NCBI GenBank assembly: GCA_034679345.1
Contig: JAXDAY010000031.1
Coordinates: forward strand, 153,923 to 217,922
DNA length: 64,000 nt
Origin: JAXDAY01 sp034679345
GTDB taxonomy: Bacteria > Eisenbacteria > RBG-16-71-46 > CAIMUX01 > VGJL01
Direction of reading: 5' to 3'
The notes beneath the pieces were generated by a model. That model was not told the DNA's origin and made no database searches. It saw only the letters and a program-made list of their open reading frames with translations. Both the position numbers and the translations under genes were made by a program. Each line of letters starts with the position of its first letter. Position 1 is the first letter of the stretch. This document shows, in pieces, positions 1-8,220 of the stretch.

Positions 1-510
1 ATCGGCGTCGGTCTGGTCCTGATCGGGCTGATCCTCGTCCTGCGGGAGCGAGCCGACGGAGCGGGCGTGCCCGGCAGGACCGCGAGCGGCGTTCTCCTGT
101 CGGTCCTCGCCGCACTCTGTCAGGCATTGGGCATCGTCATGACCAAGCGCGGGCTCGAGGGGGCCGACCTCGTGCAGGCGAGCGCGATCCGGATGATCGG
201 AGGGACTCTGGGGATTCTCGTGATCGAGGCACTCCGCGGCGGGCTTGCCGAGACGGTGCGCCACGCCGTCCGTCCACCTTCCCTCGGGCGGATCGTCGGG
301 GCCTCGCTCATGGGGACCTTCGTCGCGTTTTACCTCTTCCAGGTGAGCGTCCGCTACACGGCTCCCCCAGTCGCCGCCGCCTTGACCGGAACCTCGCCGC
401 TGTTCGTCGCCCCGCTCTCGATCCTGCTTCTCGGCGAGAAGATGGGATTCGGCGGATGGGTCGGGACCCTGGTTGCGGTGGCCGGCGTCGCGCTTCTCAC
501 GCTCGGCTGA
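1..510 (+). CDS. EamA/DMT-family transporter, C-terminal part (5' end outside window)
   Basis: The frame is open from the first base, so this is the C-terminal 169 residues of a longer protein. They are strongly hydrophobic, with about five membrane-spanning stretches, and an internal duplication-type boundary is followed by a segment rich in Gly, Ala and Ser. The stretch ending in 'APLSILLLGEKMGFGGW' and a final 'GTLVAVAGVALLTL' helix is characteristic of the second EamA domain of drug/metabolite exporters in the inner membrane. Substrate cannot be told. An internal ATG at 67 is not the true start because coding continues upstream with the same character. Confidence 0.8.
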   Translation: MGVGLVLIGLILVLRERADGAGVPGRTASGVLLSVLAALCQALGIVMTKRGLEGADLVQASAIRMIGGTLGILVIEALRGGLAETVRHAVRPPSLGRIVGASLMGTFVAFYLFQVSVRYTAPPVAAALTGTSPLFVAPLSILLLGEKMGFGGWVGTLVAVAGVALLTLG

Positions 511-609
511 CCGGGCCGCGTGGCGGAAGAGGCTCTTGCGATCGCGGCGGGGTGCCATATCCTTCTGCTCGTCGGCGCGGCGGTGAACCGCTACCGGAGG
601 GAGGATGCG

Positions 610-1146
610 ATGCAATCGATCCGATCCGATCTCGTTCGAGTGGCCGTTCCGGTGCTGGCGCTCCTCGTGGGGAGCGCCGGGTGCGGGCCGCGTGAGTCGG
701 CCACGCAGCTCGTGAAGGAGTTTCCCATCGCCGGGATGGAGGGGATCGTCGATCCGGGAGCCGTCGTCTTCGACTCGGACGTCTCGAGCGATGGAAACGG
801 TTCGCTCCGGATCGACGCGACGGGACCGACCGTCGTGCGGCTCTTCATCCTGCCTGATCCCGACCTGGAGAACCTGCGGCTGACCTATGCCGCGAAGGTC
901 CGGAGCCGCGATCTCCAGGGGACGGCATACCTGCAAATGTGGTGCCAGTTCACGGGGCGGGGCCGGTTCTTCTCGCGGGCGATCGAGGAGGCGATCTCGG
1001 GGACGCAGGAATGGTCGCTCCAGGAGGCTCCATTCCTTCTTCAGGCCGGGGAGAACCCGGATGAGGTCGAGCTCACCCTCGTGATCGACGGCAAGGGGAC
1101 GGTCTGGATCGACGAGATCAAGGTTCTGCGATCGCCGCTTCGCTGA
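610..1146 (+). CDS. putative lipoprotein of unknown function
   Basis: This encodes 178 aa. The ATG at 610 follows a GGAGGGAGG Shine-Dalgarno sequence with good spacing, which is why the longer GTG start at 520 is rejected. The N-terminus is a lipoprotein signal peptide: basic residues, a hydrophobic core (VAVPVLALLVGSAG) and a Cys right after GSAG, followed by G-P. It would be processed by signal peptidase II, encoded at 56399. The remainder resembles a beta-sandwich carbohydrate-binding-like fold (alternating strands, ending 'GTVWIDEIKVL'), a typical C-terminal strand of CBM-type jelly rolls. No catalytic motif is seen. Confidence 0.6.
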   Translation: MQSIRSDLVRVAVPVLALLVGSAGCGPRESATQLVKEFPIAGMEGIVDPGAVVFDSDVSSDGNGSLRIDATGPTVVRLFILPDPDLENLRLTYAAKVRSRDLQGTAYLQMWCQFTGRGRFFSRAIEEAISGTQEWSLQEAPFLLQAGENPDEVELTLVIDGKGTVWIDEIKVLRSPLR

Positions 1147-1219
1147 ACGCGGCGGCGCCGATCGGCTGCGCGCGGGACGGACCTCGGCCGCGAGGGTAGG
1201 GGAGGCAGGGGAGGAGTCG

Positions 1220-2611
1220 GTGGAGAGTCATCCCCTCTGGAGCACATCGCCGGAAGTCTGTAGGGCCTATTCCGAGGACGCATCCGGATGGATCGGCGTG
1301 CCCGACGGCGTGGCCCGTCCCTCGACCGAGTCCGAGGTCGTCGAGACGATTCGCCTCTGTCTCGACCGCGGCATCCCGGTGACCGCCCAGGGGCTTCGAT
1401 CGAGCACGGTGGGGGGGCCTCTCGCAATCGGCGGCCTGGCGCTCAGCCTGGAGCGGCTGAGCCGTTTGATCGAGATCGATCGCGACGCGCGCACGGCCGT
1501 CGTGGAACCGGGGATGAACCTCGGGGATCTCAAGAAGGCGATCGCCGAGGCCGGGCTCTTCTATCCCCCCGATCCGACCAGCGAGAATGAATGCACCGTC
1601 GGAGGGAGCGTGGCCGCCAACGCGAGCGGCGCGCGCACCTATCGCTACGGTCCGACCCGTCCCTACGTTCGCGAGCTGCGCGTCGTCCTCGGCGATGGGA
1701 GCGTCCACACGCTCTCCCGCAGAGCCGCCAGCAAGAACACGGTCGGCTACTTCGGATTCCAGGATCCGATCGATCTCCTGATCGGAAGCGAGGGAACCCT
1801 GGGGATCATCACACGGGTCACCCTCGGCCTCTTGCCGGCGCCGGCCGGCCACTTCGCTGCGATGGCGTTCTTCCCCTCGCTCTCCGGCGCCCTCGCCTTC
1901 GCCCTCGCCGCCGACGCCGCGCGCCGTTCGGGAAGCCTCTCGCCGCGCTGCCTCGAGCTCTTTGACGCCGGCTCACTCGATCTCATCCGCCCGGAGGCGG
2001 GCCGACTGGGAATCCCTGAGGGGGCGGCGGCCGCGATCTACTTCGAGGAGGAGTGCGATCCAGGTCGCGAGACCGAGGCGTTCGAGGCATGGTATGCCTT
2101 GCTGGAGCGATCCGGCGCGATGGCCGATGAGACGATCGTCGCGGCGAACGAGGGCGCGAAGCAGGATCTGCGCAAGATGCGCCATGCGATTCCCTCGACG
2201 ATGAACGAGCGCGGCCAGCGCGCGCGCGAGGCAGGCGGCCGCAAGCTGAGCACCGACTGGTCGGTCCCGATCGCGGCGATGCCCGCGGCCGTCGAAGACG
2301 CAAGCCGTATCGTGGAAGAGGTGTTCGGAGGCTTCTACATCCGCTACGGCCACATCGGGGACGGCCATCCCCACTTCAACCTGCTCGCCGAGGATGCGGC
2401 GTCCCTCGACCGCGCGAGAGAGGCGACGCACCGCATGGCCCTTCTCGCCGTCGAGCGCGGCGGAGTCGTCGCATCGGAGCACGGGGTGGGCAAGGTCAAG
2501 CGGGAGTATCTGCGCTATCAGTATCCCAGTTGGGTCCTCGATGCGATGCGCGCGGTCAAGCGGACGCTGGATCCCGCCGGGATCTTGGCTCCCGGCAACC
2601 TGTTCGACTGA
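1220..2611 (+). CDS. FAD-linked oxidase, GlcD / D-lactate dehydrogenase family
   Basis: This encodes 463 aa, the usual length for the family. A PCMH-type FAD-binding domain occupies roughly residues 35-215, with 'GPLAIGG' and the diagnostic 'PPDPTS' followed by 'GGSVAANASGA' (pyrophosphate contacts). The FAD-oxidase C-terminal domain carries 'RYGHIGDGHPHFN' (metal/substrate His) and 'SEHGVGKVK' near residues 375-430, and the protein ends with the family signature 'LDPAGILAPGNLF'. It probably oxidises a 2-hydroxy acid (glycolate or D-lactate) and passes electrons to the quinone pool. GlcE/GlcF partners are not nearby. The GTG start is preceded by GGGGAGGAG. Confidence 0.85.
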   Translation: MESHPLWSTSPEVCRAYSEDASGWIGVPDGVARPSTESEVVETIRLCLDRGIPVTAQGLRSSTVGGPLAIGGLALSLERLSRLIEIDRDARTAVVEPGMNLGDLKKAIAEAGLFYPPDPTSENECTVGGSVAANASGARTYRYGPTRPYVRELRVVLGDGSVHTLSRRAASKNTVGYFGFQDPIDLLIGSEGTLGIITRVTLGLLPAPAGHFAAMAFFPSLSGALAFALAADAARRSGSLSPRCLELFDAGSLDLIRPEAGRLGIPEGAAAAIYFEEECDPGRETEAFEAWYALLERSGAMADETIVAANEGAKQDLRKMRHAIPSTMNERGQRAREAGGRKLSTDWSVPIAAMPAAVEDASRIVEEVFGGFYIRYGHIGDGHPHFNLLAEDAASLDRAREATHRMALLAVERGGVVASEHGVGKVKREYLRYQYPSWVLDAMRAVKRTLDPAGILAPGNLFD

Positions 2612-2694
2612 TCCCGGCGCGAGGCGCATCGTGGAATCGGCGCGTCCGGGCTTGCCCGGGCGCGCCGATCGGCGTTGCGGATCTCGATCGCACG

Positions 2695-4998
2695 CTACTT
2701 GGCCATCAGGATCTTCCGGGAGCGATCGCCGCTCGGCGACTCGAGGCGCACGAAGTAGAGGCCGGAGGGCATCGCGCGTCCGGCGTCGTCGCGGCCATCC
2801 CAGACATAGGCGTGCCGTCCGGCGGGCAGCGCCGCGTCGTTCAGAACGCGCACGAGCCGTCCTTCGAGGTCGTGGACGGTGAGGCGCGCGGACCCAGCCT
2901 CGGGAAGGTCGAAGCGCAGCTTCGTCACGGGATTGAACGGATTCGGGCTGGGCGGCAGGATCGCGAGCTGGCGGCTTCCGCCCAGCTCCTCCACCGCCGT
3001 GAGCGGCTCGACGTAGAAGGAGTAGTGCTGGTACTCCGCGCCGCGGGGAGATGCGCCGCGCCAGGTCGCCGCGTTGTCGGCCTGGATATAGTAGCGGATC
3101 GTCACGTCGCCGCCCTGTCCGGGGATCGCGCCGCCCCACTCGTTGGGGTTGCCGGTTGGCTGAAGCGTCTGCTCCTGGTCGAAGGCCGTCCCCGTGCCGA
3201 ACTTCACCTTCACGGAGTTGGCGACGATGGCGCTCGTCGACTGGATGGTCACGGCAATCGGGTAGGGGCCCCCCGTCGACTGGTCCCCCAGGGGAGAGTG
3301 CGCGAGGACGGGGACATCGTACTGCGCCGCCGTCCAGAAGTTGCGCAGGGTGAAGTAGTAATCGAGGCTGCCGGAGTGGAGGCCGCCGTACATCTCCTTG
3401 TCGGCCTGCATGGCGAATCCCGCGGCCTGCGGCATCGTGCCGTTCGTGCCCATGGAGTAGTGGAGGGCGAGCATGTCCCGGTCGGTCACCTCGCGCCCGC
3501 ACTCGGCGTGGATCAGCCACCAGCACGAGGCCCAGATTGTGCCGTCGTGGTAGATATCCCCATTCAGATTGTTGTACCCCTGCGTGCTGTTCAGCACGCG
3601 CCCGCCCCAGAAAGTGTTATGCCCGTCCCAGCTGAACACCCACTCGGAGTGCCAGGGGGAGATCGATGCGGAGTACGAGCCGGCCCAGTAGTCGCCGAAT
3701 CCCTCGCCCATGGAGCGCTCCTGCGTGCTGCCTCCCCATCCCGGGACGATCGAGTACTGGATGGCGTGACCGTACTCGTGGAGGAGCACGTCCATGTCCT
3801 CCGCGTCGTCGACGCCGCCCTCTCCCCAGGCGATCTTGTTCGTGCTCGGGATGTAATGGCTATTGTCCTGGCCGCTCAGCCCGTGGGGATCGACGTGGAT
3901 CGGAAGGTGCTGGATGTCGTCGAATCCCAGCGACTGCATGTAGCGCTGGCTCTGATCGATTCCGTAGTAGGCCATCACGTCCTCGAACCCTTGCTGGTTG
4001 CGCGTGAAGACGAAGCCGTTCGGGTCGGCCGAGGTCGGCGGCGCGCTGACCGGCGACTCGAAGTCCTCGAGATAAACCCAGGGACCGCGCAGGTGATAGA
4101 CGCCGCCCGACAGGGTGAGGTCGCGCAGGGGCACGAGGAATCGCTCGTTATTCAGCACCGCGGCGTCGGCGTCGTTGTTGTCGACGTACTGACCTCCATA
4201 GACGACCCCGGCGGTCGTCAAGGGATCGGGATCGAACGAGTAGCCGCTACCATCGACATAGACCATCTGGTCGACGAGGCGGAGCACGTTTCCGTCCGAC
4301 GCGTCGACGAAGACCTCCCAATCTCCCATGGGTGATTCGACCGGAAGCAGCACGCGCCATGAGAGCCTCGCGGGCGAGCCGACCTGGTCCTGCTCGCGGA
4401 CGATCCAGAGCGCCGGCGCGGCCGTCTCGCCGAGCAGCCGCGTCTTCTCGTCGATTCCGATCGCCGCCATCGCGAGTCGCCTCGCTTGCGCGGCGTCGAT
4501 CGCGGGCGCGGTCCCGACCGCGGTGTTGGCGAGGATGGGGTCGTAGCTCGAGGAGACCGCCCGGACGCGCTCGGCCCGCGCATCGAGGGTGACGACGAGA
4601 TCGGCCCTCCAGACCCGAACGCCTCCGATCGACTGGCTGAATCGCGCGTGGACGCCCGCGGGGGAGCGCTGGATCCGATCGAGCACGAGGTCCGTCCCGG
4701 CGTGGGTCAAGGCGAATCGGGCCGCGTGATCCCGCAGATAGGCGCGCGCCGCCGCCTCGGGTCCGCCCGGATACGGCCCTGCATCCTCGGAGTAGAGCGC
4801 GGCGAGGCCGCCGCTCATTCGATTGACGAAGCCGTTCGCGACGGTGTCGAACGCTTCGTCGGCCGCGCGCATCTCGCCGATCCAGGGACCCGGACGGCCT
4901 TCCGCGGGCTCGAGGGCCCGGTGGGCGAATGAGGCCCCGGCGCCCAGGAGAAGCAGCGACAGGAACACATTGGATAGCAACAGGTTGTGAAGGCGCAT
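2695..4998 (-). CDS. secreted zinc metallopeptidase (M36/M4-like) with FlgD-type C-terminal domain
   Basis: This encodes 767 aa. The ATG at 4998 (GGAGG seven bases upstream) begins a clear signal peptide ending around 'GAGASFA'; in-frame codons further upstream lack a signal sequence. Residues ~25-230 look like an FTP/PepSY propeptide. The catalytic motif is HEYGH at residues 407-411, with the third zinc ligand probably Glu432 in 'GEGFGDY', the fungalysin/thermolysin arrangement. The last ~85 residues form an Ig-like FlgD domain starting at 'PPSPNPFNPVTKLRF' and ending 'GLYFVRLES'. In FCB-like bacteria this kind of tail marks secreted or surface-anchored proteins. Predicted extracellular protease. 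Confidence 0.85.
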   Translation of the reverse strand: MRLHNLLLSNVFLSLLLLGAGASFAHRALEPAEGRPGPWIGEMRAADEAFDTVANGFVNRMSGGLAALYSEDAGPYPGGPEAAARAYLRDHAARFALTHAGTDLVLDRIQRSPAGVHARFSQSIGGVRVWRADLVVTLDARAERVRAVSSSYDPILANTAVGTAPAIDAAQARRLAMAAIGIDEKTRLLGETAAPALWIVREQDQVGSPARLSWRVLLPVESPMGDWEVFVDASDGNVLRLVDQMVYVDGSGYSFDPDPLTTAGVVYGGQYVDNNDADAAVLNNERFLVPLRDLTLSGGVYHLRGPWVYLEDFESPVSAPPTSADPNGFVFTRNQQGFEDVMAYYGIDQSQRYMQSLGFDDIQHLPIHVDPHGLSGQDNSHYIPSTNKIAWGEGGVDDAEDMDVLLHEYGHAIQYSIVPGWGGSTQERSMGEGFGDYWAGSYSASISPWHSEWVFSWDGHNTFWGGRVLNSTQGYNNLNGDIYHDGTIWASCWWLIHAECGREVTDRDMLALHYSMGTNGTMPQAAGFAMQADKEMYGGLHSGSLDYYFTLRNFWTAAQYDVPVLAHSPLGDQSTGGPYPIAVTIQSTSAIVANSVKVKFGTGTAFDQEQTLQPTGNPNEWGGAIPGQGGDVTIRYYIQADNAATWRGASPRGAEYQHYSFYVEPLTAVEELGGSRQLAILPPSPNPFNPVTKLRFDLPEAGSARLTVHDLEGRLVRVLNDAALPAGRHAYVWDGRDDAGRAMPSGLYFVRLESPSGDRSRKILMAK

Positions 4999-5106
4999 CA
5001 ATTCCTCCATCCGACGTGGGTGGACCGGCGGTTCGGGCACTGTGCCGATTCCGCTAAGGACAGTCAATTGTAACACTTCGGGAGCCGGGGATGTCCCCTA
5101 AGAACA

Positions 5107-5428
5107 TGTGTTGTGGCCTGAAGATTGGAGGTCGTCCCACACGATTGTGGCCGGCTGTGGCCACGAATCGGTCCGCCGGAACCGCGGTGGGTGCAGCCGA
5201 GCTCGAAAGAGCTCGAGGACTGCCAGGCGTCGAGCCCGGAGTCGCTATCTTGGATGCGACGCAGCGTCGACCGCCGGACAGTGGGGAATCGACGCCCAAA
5301 CCCGCAAGCCCAATAGTTACCTCTTAGAAGGCCGCTCGTGGCCGTTCCGAGAAGCATTGCCGGGCGGCCTGCGGCGCGAAGGATCGCGGCCGCTCCCACC
5401 GCCAATCTTCGCTCCACAACCAGAGCCG
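5107..5428. repeat. TIR-bounded intergenic repeat, tandem unit 1 (322 bp)
   Basis: The unit begins with tgtgttgtggcctgaagatt and ends (5398-5423) with the inverted counterpart, reverse complement ctggttgtggagcgaagatt. This gives imperfect terminal inverted repeats of about 25 bp sharing GTTGTGG and GAAGATTGG. Inside are a perfect 7-bp hairpin with a GAAA tetraloop (CGAGCTC/GAGCTCG, 5198-5215) and a CGACG/CGTCG hairpin in the cgacgcagcgtcg stretch. No plausible protein is encoded; open frames through it are low-complexity readings of the repeat. It lies in the 950-bp gap between the metallopeptidase start and the next gene. Compatible with a MITE-like element or a structured repeat. Confidence 0.85.
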
Positions 5429-5749
5429 TGTGTTGTGGCCTGAAGATTGGAGGTCGTCCCACACGATTGTGGCCGGCTGTGGCCACGAATCGGTCCGCCG
5501 GCAAAGCGGTGGGTGCAGCCGAGCTCGAAAGAGCTCGAGGACTGCCAGGCGTCGAGCCCGGAGTCGCTATCTTGGATGCGACGCAGCGTCGACCGCCGGA
5601 CAGTGGTGAATCGACGCCCAAACCCGTAAGCCCAATAGTTACCTCTAGAAGGCCGCTCGTGGCCGTTCCGAGAAGCATTGCCGGGCGGCCTGCGGCGCGA
5701 AGGATCGCGGCCGCTCCCACCACCAATCTTCGCTCCACAACCAGAGCCG
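5429..5749. repeat. TIR-bounded intergenic repeat, tandem unit 2 (321 bp)
   Basis: This is a head-to-tail copy of the preceding unit, directly abutting it, with only about eight mismatches and a one-base deletion by eye (for example 'cttagaagg' versus 'ctagaagg'). The GAAA-tetraloop hairpin recurs at 5520-5537 and the right inverted repeat at 5719-5744. The near identity means recent duplication or ongoing gene conversion. The remaining ~200 bp up to the next gene at 5952 shows nothing I can name, apart from the ribosome binding site of that gene. Confidence 0.85.
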
Positions 5750-5951
5750 TGGACATGATCCGCTGAGTTCGGTACTCTCCTCGGTTTAGTTCCGGGCCGC
5801 ACCGTAGTCCGTCAGCTCCACCATCCTGAGTCAAGGGGACCGCATCGTCGTCCGGAGGTGCCCCATGCCCCGCCCAGCGACATTGGTCGCAATCTGTGTC
5901 CTCTGTCCTCCGGAGTTTGAACTTTCGAACTGATGAAGGAGATCTCGCGAC

Positions 5952-6596
5952 ATGATTGTACTCCACGAACTCAGGCCGATCGGGTGTCGCTCGGTTGGGG
6001 GATTCGAGACTAAACTTGCTGGACCTGCCAGGAGCATGGTCTGCACCCTCGCCGTCGCGCTCGTTCTCGCGCTCGTCGCGCCCGTCTCATCGCGCGCCTT
6101 CACCCTGACCAAGTCAACCCTCTCCGGCGGCGCCGTCGCCACTGCGGGGACAAGTTACCGGCTCGGCGCCACCATCGGCGAGGCGGGCGCAGTCGGAGTG
6201 ACCGCCGGGGGAGGCTTCCGCCTCATCGAAGGATTCTGGAGGCCTGGCCTCAGCGTCCCCAGTGCCGTAGGGGATCCCATCGTCGGACCGGCGCCGACGG
6301 AACCGGGGCTCGCCCTCCTGCGGAACGAGCATGGTGGCAACTTCCCAAATCCGTTCGGCGCGTCGACGACGTTCCGGTTCAGCGTCGCCCGTCCGTCGCC
6401 GGTCGCGATGGCTGTCTATAGCGCCGCCGGCCGCCGCGTGAGAACCCTGCTCAGGTCCGATCTGCCGGCGGGCCGCCACGAGATCGAGTGGGACGGTCGG
6501 GACGACCTGGGTCGCGACCTCGGTGCCGGGGTCTACTTCGGCCGTCTCGAGATCGGGGCCTGGTCGGAGTCCCGCGCCATCCTCCACATTCGATAG
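5952..6596 (+). CDS. exported protein with FlgD-like C-terminal sorting-type domain
   Basis: This encodes 214 aa from the ATG at 5952, which has AAGGAG about ten bases upstream. An internal ATG at 6036 would put the hydrophobic signal segment (VCTLAVALVLALVAPVSS) right at the N-terminus and may be the true start. After the signal comes a short Gly-rich segment with 'GGAVATAGTSYRLGATIGEAG', seen in many short exported proteins of FCB-like bacteria. The C-terminal ~85 residues are a FlgD Ig-like domain ('NFPNPFGASTTFRF' through 'GAGVYFGRLE'). No enzyme motif. It precedes another exported protein by 24 bp and is probably co-transcribed with it. Confidence 0.7.
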   Translation: MIVLHELRPIGCRSVGGFETKLAGPARSMVCTLAVALVLALVAPVSSRAFTLTKSTLSGGAVATAGTSYRLGATIGEAGAVGVTAGGGFRLIEGFWRPGLSVPSAVGDPIVGPAPTEPGLALLRNEHGGNFPNPFGASTTFRFSVARPSPVAMAVYSAAGRRVRTLLRSDLPAGRHEIEWDGRDDLGRDLGAGVYFGRLEIGAWSESRAILHIR

Positions 6597-6620
6597 CGCG
6601 ACTGAAAGGAGTACTTCGAA

Positions 6621-7940
6621 ATGCACAAGCTGACGTTTCTGGGGATCTGCGGCATCCTGGCTCTGATCGGCGCCACCAAAGCGGTCCACGCCACCGTGCC
6701 CCCCACCATCGCCTTTCAGGGGTACCTGACGGATCCAGGCGGCGCGCCAGTGAACGGCACTGTGAGCCTCGTCTGCTCGATCTACTCCCAGCCCACCGGG
6801 GGCGCGAGTTACTGGAGCGAGACGCACCCCTCGGTCTCCGTCGCCAACGGGGTCTTCGCGGTGGCGCTGGGCGCGGTGACGCCGTTCCCAGCCGATCTCT
6901 TTGACGATGGGCCACGCCACCTGGGGATCCGCGTGAACGACGAAGCGGAGATGCCGCGCACGGAACTGCGCTCGGCGCCGTTTGCCTTCGGAGCCGAGAC
7001 TGCTGCCACGGCGCAGATCCTCACAGGGAGCATCGACATCCCGCGCGGGGACGTTACGCAGCTCGCGACGGTCCAGAACCCGACCGGCATGTTGCTGCAG
7101 TTCAATAACGTCATAGGTGGCGGTCGTAGTGCCCTCGCGGGGACATCGACCGACGGAGACGGTCAGCTGGTTCTCTATGAGACCACGGAATCGGGAAGCA
7201 GCTTTCAGAGGATGCAATTGAATGCCGGCCTGAACGGAGACCTTTCGGTTCAACTGCCCGAGGACGCGATCGCAGCCCCGGAGATGCGCAACGAGCCCGG
7301 GATCGCCTGTAACAACAACACGGGCACGATGGAGCTGACGGGTCCGATTCAGGTGCTCGTGAGTCGAACGATCTATCCACCGCTGAGCGGCTACATCCTG
7401 GCCATCGGCCAGATCTGCACACGCATCACCCACACGGTTGGCACTGCGACGAGCTGTGTGGTCGGATTGTCCGATGACGGGACGTCCTATGCATACGCCC
7501 AGGACATGAACATCCAGATCTCGAGCCAGGCGCCCAGCGGCACGTATTCCATCCCCGTCGGCCTGAACTCCGTTTTCTCCGCGACGTCCGGAGCGCCAGT
7601 GACCGTGTACATCGTCGCCGAGGAGATATCAGGCTACGTGCTGCTGGAGGACTTCTCTCTGACACTCCTCTATGTGCCGACGGCCTACGGCCTGGTGGAC
7701 CTGGCCCTCGCCAGAGGCAGTGAGGGCGATCTGGACGCCGGCGACGCGCTCGAGGCACCGTTGACACGGAGCGAGATCGACGCAGAACGCGCAGAGTCCC
7801 AGCGCTGGAACACCGAACGGATCGGGCGCGAGATTGCATTGATACGGAGCCAGATGGCCGAGCTGCAGCGGAAAATGGAGGAGGAACAGCGGAGCTCCGT
7901 AGGGACTACCGCTTCGCCAGCCGCCTCGAGCGGGCGCTGA
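6621..7940 (+). CDS. exported protein of unknown function with C-terminal coiled coil
   Basis: This encodes 439 aa, with GAAAGGAG before the ATG. A cleavable signal peptide ends near 'KAVHA'. Residues ~28-125 contain the recurrent 'FQGYLTDPGGAPVNG', 'WSET' and 'LRSAPFAFGAE' pattern found in secreted, fibre-like proteins of environmental bacteria. The middle is beta-rich, and the last ~55 residues form a heptad-like helix (RSEIDAERAESQRWNTERIG, then further charged repeats) suggesting trimerisation or a stalk. Function unknown; surface location is inferred. The 280 bp that follow, up to the ATPase gene, hold no recognisable gene or element. Confidence 0.7.
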   Translation: MHKLTFLGICGILALIGATKAVHATVPPTIAFQGYLTDPGGAPVNGTVSLVCSIYSQPTGGASYWSETHPSVSVANGVFAVALGAVTPFPADLFDDGPRHLGIRVNDEAEMPRTELRSAPFAFGAETAATAQILTGSIDIPRGDVTQLATVQNPTGMLLQFNNVIGGGRSALAGTSTDGDGQLVLYETTESGSSFQRMQLNAGLNGDLSVQLPEDAIAAPEMRNEPGIACNNNTGTMELTGPIQVLVSRTIYPPLSGYILAIGQICTRITHTVGTATSCVVGLSDDGTSYAYAQDMNIQISSQAPSGTYSIPVGLNSVFSATSGAPVTVYIVAEEISGYVLLEDFSLTLLYVPTAYGLVDLALARGSEGDLDAGDALEAPLTRSEIDAERAESQRWNTERIGREIALIRSQMAELQRKMEEEQRSSVGTTASPAASSGR

Positions 7941-8220
7941 CCGACGGCTGGAGGGGAGCGACGACTTCGTCAAGACGGCTGCGACCGGCGAGGATGTCGG
8001 ACGGAGCTTGAAACGACTCAGCGGCGTACCGTCGAGCAGGCGCTCTTGCGCTACGGCTTGATCGGGTGGGAGGGTGATGGTTCACACAACTCTGACGACG
8101 AAGGGCGGACTGGATAAGTAGTCGCCACGGCGTGGAGTTCAAACCCGACCTCCGGAAGCGCTCCCCGCCGGGTGCGAGAGCTGCTCATGATCGGGCAGCG
8201 TTTTCACCAGTCTGGGATCG

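Noticed and set aside
5064..5966. 300-codon minus-strand frame across the tandem repeat units
   Set aside because: It exists only because the 322-bp unit is duplicated; the two halves shift frame relative to each other where a base was lost, and no signal, motif or ribosome site supports coding.
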